NCBI GenBank assembly: GCA_051294375.1
Contig: CM119268.1
Span: 18,306,005-18,370,004, forward strand
Direction of reading: 5' to 3'
Length of the DNA stretch: 64,000 nt
Source: Paraspadella gotoi
Taxonomy: Eukaryota > Chaetognatha
In this document: in pieces, positions 59,600-64,000 of the stretch
Numbering within the stretch: the stretch's first letter is position 1
Layout: every line of letters begins with the position of its first letter
Notes under the pieces: model-generated
The model's database searches: none
What the model was told of the DNA's origin: nothing
The model's input: the letters and a program-made list of their open reading frames with translations, nothing else
Position numbers and translations under genes: made by a program

Positions 59600-59660
59600 T
59601 TATTATAAAACAGGACATGTTTCGACTCTTTGAATGCGAGTCTTCATCAGCATTTAAAAT
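59600..59660 (-). ncRNA. Hammerhead-ribozyme-like motif, left arm
   Basis: Minus strand: CTGATGA (59650-59644), stem gactc/gagtc with a 9-nt loop, GAAA, then catGTC ending at 59614. Same layout as the motif at 45196-45231. Confidence 0.5.
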
Positions 59661-59725
59661 TCAAAAAAATTTCAGTTGTTATCATTGACTTTGGAGAGAG
59701 AGAAAGAAGGAGAGAGAGATTGAGA

Positions 59726-59756
<31 letters not shown>

Positions 59757-59856
59757 ATTTCCAACAAAGAATTGAGTAAAGGACAGTGGTCAGATGTGAG
59801 GACAGGTCAAAGTGAGGGAAGGGAAGGAGAGTACAAGTAAATGTGAAATTTTGTGA

Positions 59857-59901
<45 letters not shown>

Positions 59902-60959
59902 CAAAAATTAATTCATTTGGTAACGTACCACAGTGAAAAAGAAAAAACTAAAATAAATAACAAAGATTAATAAATAATTGTTTGTGAAAATTGGAGATTT
60001 AAAATAATGAAAAATTGAAGAATTGAAATTTTAAATGGAAGAATAAGTTGTGAGGAATAGATAAGGGAATAATGGTAAGGGAAAAAAAGTAGAGAAAGAG
60101 CTCAAAATGAAGTATTAGAGAGGCGATTTACATCAAAGCCCTCGAGCCCTCTTTGAACCGTGATGGAGGACGATTTGAACTCCCTCCAAGCTATGATTCG
60201 CTAACCAAAACTGTGGTTGAGCACCAAACGCCACTTCAGCCGCAGGGTGATTCCCCTGTCCCCACTCAGGCGATAGACGTCCAATGCCTCTCCCAAGCCT
60301 ACAGCAACTTGGTACAACTCTTCTCGTACTGAGCGCCGCCCAAAGCAACAGCTCCTTTTTCTAAACAAGCCAGAACAGGCAACCAGCCGCCTCACCGTCA
60401 GGTAAGAGGAGGGCTCTCGGCAGGCTTATCAGGTCAGAGAGATATTTGAGTGGCACTTGGCATCATTCCAGCAGGATCCTTGCCAGATCCCAACTTGTTC
60501 CACTCCACCACAATATCCTCTCAAGTCTCATCCCATTACAAGCCAATGACCCAAGCTCATTGTTAACGCCCTTCATTTGCCCTGCCAGGGGGGGCCCCCC
60601 AAACTCATTTTGAGGTCTTTCTCACCTTATTTTTCCCTTACCATTATCTTATCTATCCCTCACAACTTATTCTTCAATTTTTCATTATTTTAAATCTCCA
60701 ATTTTCACAAACAATTATTTATTATTCTTTGTTATTTATTTTAGTTTTTTCTTTTTTACTGATGTACATTACCAAATGTATTAATTTTTATCTCTCTCTC
60801 TCTCTCTCTCTTTTCACCAAATTTCACATTTACTTACTCTCCTTCCCTTCCCCCACTTTCACCTGTCCTCACATCTGACCATCTCCCTTTACTCAATTTT
60901 TTATTGGAAACTCTCTCTCTCTCTCTCTTTTTTTCAATGATAACAACTGAAAAGTTTGC

Positions 60960-61030
60960 GAATTTTAAATGCTGATGAAGACTCGCATTCAAAGAGTCGA
61001 AACATGTCTTGTTTTATAATAAAATCATGT
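60960..61030 (+). ncRNA. Hammerhead-ribozyme-like motif, right arm
   Basis: Plus-strand mirror of the left-arm motif: CTGATGA at 60972-60978, GAAA near 60998-61002, GTC at 61006-61008. Confidence 0.5.
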
Positions 61031-61450
61031 TACTAAACTAACAAAATTTTCGTTTATTCTCTCAACTACAAATATATTGTATTTTACTATTCTGTTCCCG
61101 AGACAATAGGAACAAAATATTTTTTGTACTATTTAATCATATTATATCACGTCAAAATACCCTTGTTTGATCATTCAAACAATTTTTTTGTTCTTGAGTA
61201 TTAATTTTAAATAAAAAGGCGGTGCTATCAGTCCATTAGATTTGAGGTTTTTTCCTGTCATAACAAATGAGCAACCAGCTATAGGCAAATTATAAACATT
61301 TTTAACGTAAGTGGAACAGACATACCGACCGACAGACCGACCAAATGAAAAGTGACTTATACAGTTGCTACGCGAGTACTTACGTCTTAACTTCTGACTA
61401 AAAATTAAAATCCTATTTACTATGCTCATTTCTCACAACATAAAACAAAC

Positions 61451-62259
61451 CGGTAGTTGTGCGTAGAATGGCTTTCTTCTTGTAAATTGACCCATATCTC
61501 CCCTAAGAAGTATCTGCTTAATATTTTTTAACAGATGCACACTTTCTTCCTCTTTCAAATTGTTAAATAGTGCATTGGGACCAACAATCAGTCCTTTGCA
61601 CAACTCAAAGGCCAGATTTTGAATGGGTGCCTCTGGGAAAAGTTTAACCAAAGGGTGAGAAAGCATCTGGAGACCCTCATTGGTTAAACCGAGATGGCCA
61701 ACAGATGTCATGTTTGCAGCCAAGAAAAAAGAAACACGCTCAAGTTCTGTAAATCTTTGGCAATACTTGTTGAACCAATCATAAGCTGTATAAGAGACAA
61801 TGAACCAGTGGTTGGAGTTGTGCCAGGGGTTATCCTTGCTTATTCGCTTCCTTACTGAAAGAGTATAGTTGACAATGTCTTTTAATGAAAAGGAAAACGT
61901 TTGCAGAACTTGAACGAGCATACTAACAACAAGTATTATCCTCTTTGAAGGTTCTAATTCATACAATGCTATGGTGGATAAGTCAGGCATTACATGATTC
62001 TTGAGCTTTAAGTAATTTTTGCATATATACTCAATCTCCTCATTGGTTGGTGTGGTCTGGTATTCGATGATCTCCGTTGCCAAATTTAGTAACTGAAGTT
62101 TTCTTTCAATTTTTTGATAGTACTTAGATACATGTAGTATGCTGCTCAAAGTATTAGCAAAGTATCCCATTATATTTTCATCATCTTGATCAAATCGACG
62201 AATCCAATTTTTCTTATTTACTGCTGTCACAAGGCATAGAACTTGCTGGTCCACAAGTT
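61451..62259 (-). CDS. Gene F exon (GAF-B end, linker, PDE catalytic core)
   Basis: About 269 codons after aatacag. The frame can end at a donor CCG|gtttgt (61450-61449) or run to TGA at 61435-61433. The family normally continues about 100 residues further, so a donor is more likely if the gene is intact. Confidence 0.85.
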
Positions 62260-62408
62260 CTGTATTATTTTTGAAAATATTTTGAAAAATTTAAGCTTAA
62301 ATCATGGTGGTCTTTTAAGTTATATTACCGTCTTCTGTGTAGCTTCTATGGATATGAATAGGCTCAAAATCATTTTCAAGAAAAAAATCAGTGGTTGAAT
62401 AAACGAAT
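61451..62408 (-). CDS. Gene F: cyclic-nucleotide phosphodiesterase-like protein lacking the HD metal site (partial)
   Basis: Two exons on the minus strand, 62408-62329 and 62259-61451, join in phase 1 by GT-AG. The first 65 residues of exon 2 (LVDQQVLCLVTAVNKKNWI, a hydrophobic helix, then EYQTTPTNEEIE) match the end of GAF-B and the linker of the PDE2/5/6/10/11 class. Catalytic-domain landmarks follow: YTLSVRKRISKDNPWHNSNHW (the HN-x2-H pair), then AANMTSVGHLGLTNEG where active enzymes have A-x-x-HD-x-x-H-x-G-x-x-N, then APIQNLAFELCKGLI and LLRGDMGQF. The His-Asp metal ligands are replaced by Thr-Ser, while HN-x2-H and the last Asp remain. The frame is intact over about 296 codons. The C-terminal helices and upstream GAF exons are not in the window. 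It is a pseudoenzyme or a decaying duplicate. Confidence 0.85.
62329..62408 (-). CDS. Gene F exon (GAF-B region)
   Basis: Eighty bases between ttttttag and G|gtaat, encoding FVYSTTDFFLENDFEPIHIH and a few more residues. Phase 1 at both ends. Confidence 0.65.
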
Positions 62409-62474
62409 CTAAAAAAATGGCGAGTAATAGTTATAGAATAATTTACTTAAATTTAAATTGTTCAAAAAATATTT

Positions 62475-62530
62475 AGTTTTTTAGTTGGGTTTGTTTATCG
62501 CAGATCCCCAACTCTAGAATTGGTTCTCTT
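62475..62530 (+). repeat. Degenerate R1 left end
   Basis: gttgggtttgtttatcgcag then atccccaactctagaattg resembles the R1 palindrome and its flank with several changes. Confidence 0.5.
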
Positions 62531-62544
62531 TTCCAAAAGCACCC

Positions 62545-62700
62545 CATTTCTGTTCCATAATCCCTAAACTTAAATTTAACCCTAATATTTTACCCTAATC
62601 TGTTACCAAAACTATAACCCAATCCCTACCCTAATTCTAACCATAATCCTTAACTTAATCCTTGACCCTAACCATTAACCATTAACCTTAAATTTTCTTT
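62545..62700. repeat. Degenerate CCCTAA-like tract
   Basis: About fifteen words of the form (a/c)cctaa, ccctaat or accatta spaced irregularly over 150 bp. Confidence 0.6.
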
Positions 62701-62719
62701 TGTATTTCTATCACAGCCG

Positions 62720-63996
62720 GCATGACGGAAGCAAACGACGAAACAATGGTAAAGACCATCAGTGGCGTCATAAAACCTGCACTACCTCGACCTAAGTGAC
62801 AACCTACGCAGAGTAGTGGAAGGAAAAAAAGGCTTTCACAGGAAAGGGATCAGCAAAATCCTGCGCCTCATCAACGGAAACAGGAAAATGTCACAATCCA
62901 GATGAGCGAGGAGATGAAACATCTCAGTCACCATGGCCCAACTCATGAATGCCATCAACACTATGAGCAGAGACGTCGTCCGTGCTCGATCCGGCATCGC
63001 CGAAATCAAAACCATGCTGCAGGAAGGAGCCAATGCCAGAAGGCAAACAGGAGTACGCTGGGGCTGCTGGAGAATGGAACGCGATCCAAGTAGGGAGACA
63101 ATACGAGACTTGATTCGAGACTCAGTCAGGAGCGCCGCGGCGACAATCATAGAGCCAACAACAACAAGCCAAATGGGCACCGTTAAAATCGAGGGACGTT
63201 GTGATGACAAAAAACCAAGGGATTTCTTATGAGGCATTTACCAATCCCTCTGCAGATGCGACACAGACATTCGCACTATTGACGAGCAGCTGAAGGCCCT
63301 GTTTACCAGGGATTACAAGGTCAGTTGCTTCATCGATCCCATCGACGGCAGGCTCAACAAGGGCCTATGCGACGTTTTCGAAACCACCTCGATTAGCGCC
63401 TCGGAGATCGTGGACAAAAATGGAGATAAAAGTAGACCCAGAAATACACTCCGAGTATGGACTCGCACTAGTAAACGCCGTATATAGAAAATTCGACATT
63501 GTTGCCCCAGAAGACCAAGGCGCAGTGCCACACCACACAGCCCACCTGCTGAAAAAAGCATTAAGCCCGGGAGGTCATGGAATTCAGGGAATTCATCAAG
63601 ACCGGCAGGAGAAAGGAACTGGGAAGGAGGATCGAGTGGATCCTCCTTGGCTGGCTGGAGACACACGGACAACAGGCGACAGGTCGACGATTCATCAACT
63701 ATGTCAAGGACAACGATCGTCAAGTCTTCACAGACTCTACTACAAAAAGGCCTCACAGATAAAAATCCGGCCGAATCCAGCAAATGGCGACGGAGTCCGC
63801 GCCAGTAAAGGAAACAGAATTTCTGAAAAATTGTGCAAAAGCCGCCATCGCATCGCCATCGCAAGGACGACATCAAAATATTTGGTTTCATCATATCACA
63901 GGACAAGCTCAAACCCCAAAAGGACAAACTAGAACAAGCGGAGGTAAAACTGAAAGAGATAAAAACGCAGAAGGATCTGTGTGCGCTCTTCACTAA
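62720..63996 (+). pseudogene. Broken coding region, probably retroelement-derived
   Basis: Several overlapping plus-strand frames carry protein-like, GC-balanced sequence that hops between frames: IAEIKTMLQEGANARRQTGV and IRDLIRDSVRSAAATIIEP at 62933-63232, ALFTRDYKVSCFIDPIDGR at about 63300, KVDPEIHSEYGLALVNAVYR at 63428, and IKIFGFIISQDKLKPQKDKL near 63880. The first part looks coiled-coil. The last resembles the F(L)G-x-I(I)S-x-D-x-L-x-P-x-x-x-K stretch after the RT domain of Gypsy-like elements, but the middle matches nothing I know. It runs off the right edge. Confidence 0.4.
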
Positions 63997-64000
63997 ACTA

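Larger units (their letters stand above)
59543..61069. mobile_element. Long inverted-repeat element with hammerhead-like motifs in both arms
   Basis: The arms are reverse complements: about 59543-60105 and 60608-61069. Shared words include ttagtttagtaacatgattt, ctcacatctgacca/tggtcagatgtgag and ataacttgtgagg-type segments. A 10-N gap at 59564-59573 interrupts the left arm. Each arm holds a GA or CT microsatellite and a hammerhead-ribozyme-like motif. The GC-richer ~500-bp centre (60106-60607) encodes nothing intact. Inverted terminal copies with hammerhead motifs are described for Penelope-like elements; that affiliation is inferred. Confidence 0.75.

Noticed and set aside
61175-61429. 84-residue minus-strand frame as the missing PDE C-terminus
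   Set aside because: It lacks the family's C-terminal helices and metal-proximal motifs, and contains repeat-like gtcggtcggtctgtcggt sequence.

Overview
The window is nuclear DNA of an invertebrate animal, most likely an arthropod (a crustacean or chelicerate fits best). The genes have GT-AG introns. Exons are GC-rich with many GCG/TCG codons and sit in AT-rich, microsatellite-heavy DNA dominated by (GA)n/(CT)n tracts. The peptide genes carry the C-x6-C-x6-CC-x5-C-x-C-x(6-8)-C-x-C cysteine framework of arthropod agatoxin-like inhibitor-cystine-knot (ICK) peptides. The species cannot be named from the sequence alone.

Layout. 1-6289 (minus): a large gene of eight phase-compatible exons encoding a low-complexity, mostly disordered protein of unknown function; it runs off the left edge. 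9691-18292 (plus): three consecutive small genes, each with a short signal-peptide exon followed by two or three ICK domains and a different tail: a ~467-residue Glu/Pro/Trp repeat tail, a basic/Trp tail and an acidic tail. 19861-23634 (plus): a DEG/ENaC-family sodium channel in six exons with both membrane segments and the G-A-S filter. 24-61 kb is gene-poor. It holds microsatellites, a 67-bp satellite array of about 47 copies beside a 22-bp satellite, a 2.07-kb fold-back DNA element inserted in a dispersed repeat, a ~1-kb TA-flanked inverted-repeat element, a Gypsy pol fragment, a 1.5-kb tandem duplication, and an inverted-repeat element whose arms carry hammerhead-ribozyme-like motifs. 61451-62408 (minus): two exons of a cyclic-nucleotide phosphodiesterase (GAF-B end plus catalytic domain) that lacks the central HD metal-binding pair. 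62.7-64.0 kb: broken coding sequence resembling a retroelement.

How the parts may relate. The three ICK genes look like local duplicates: signal-exon phase is shared by all three, and one intron inside an ICK domain is shared by two. They are secreted, and their nearest neighbour is a DEG/ENaC channel, a family that contains known targets of ICK peptides; a functional link is only a hypothesis. Several frame breaks and the noisy repeat copies suggest that parts of the assembly retain long-read indels, so a broken frame is not proof of a pseudogene here.
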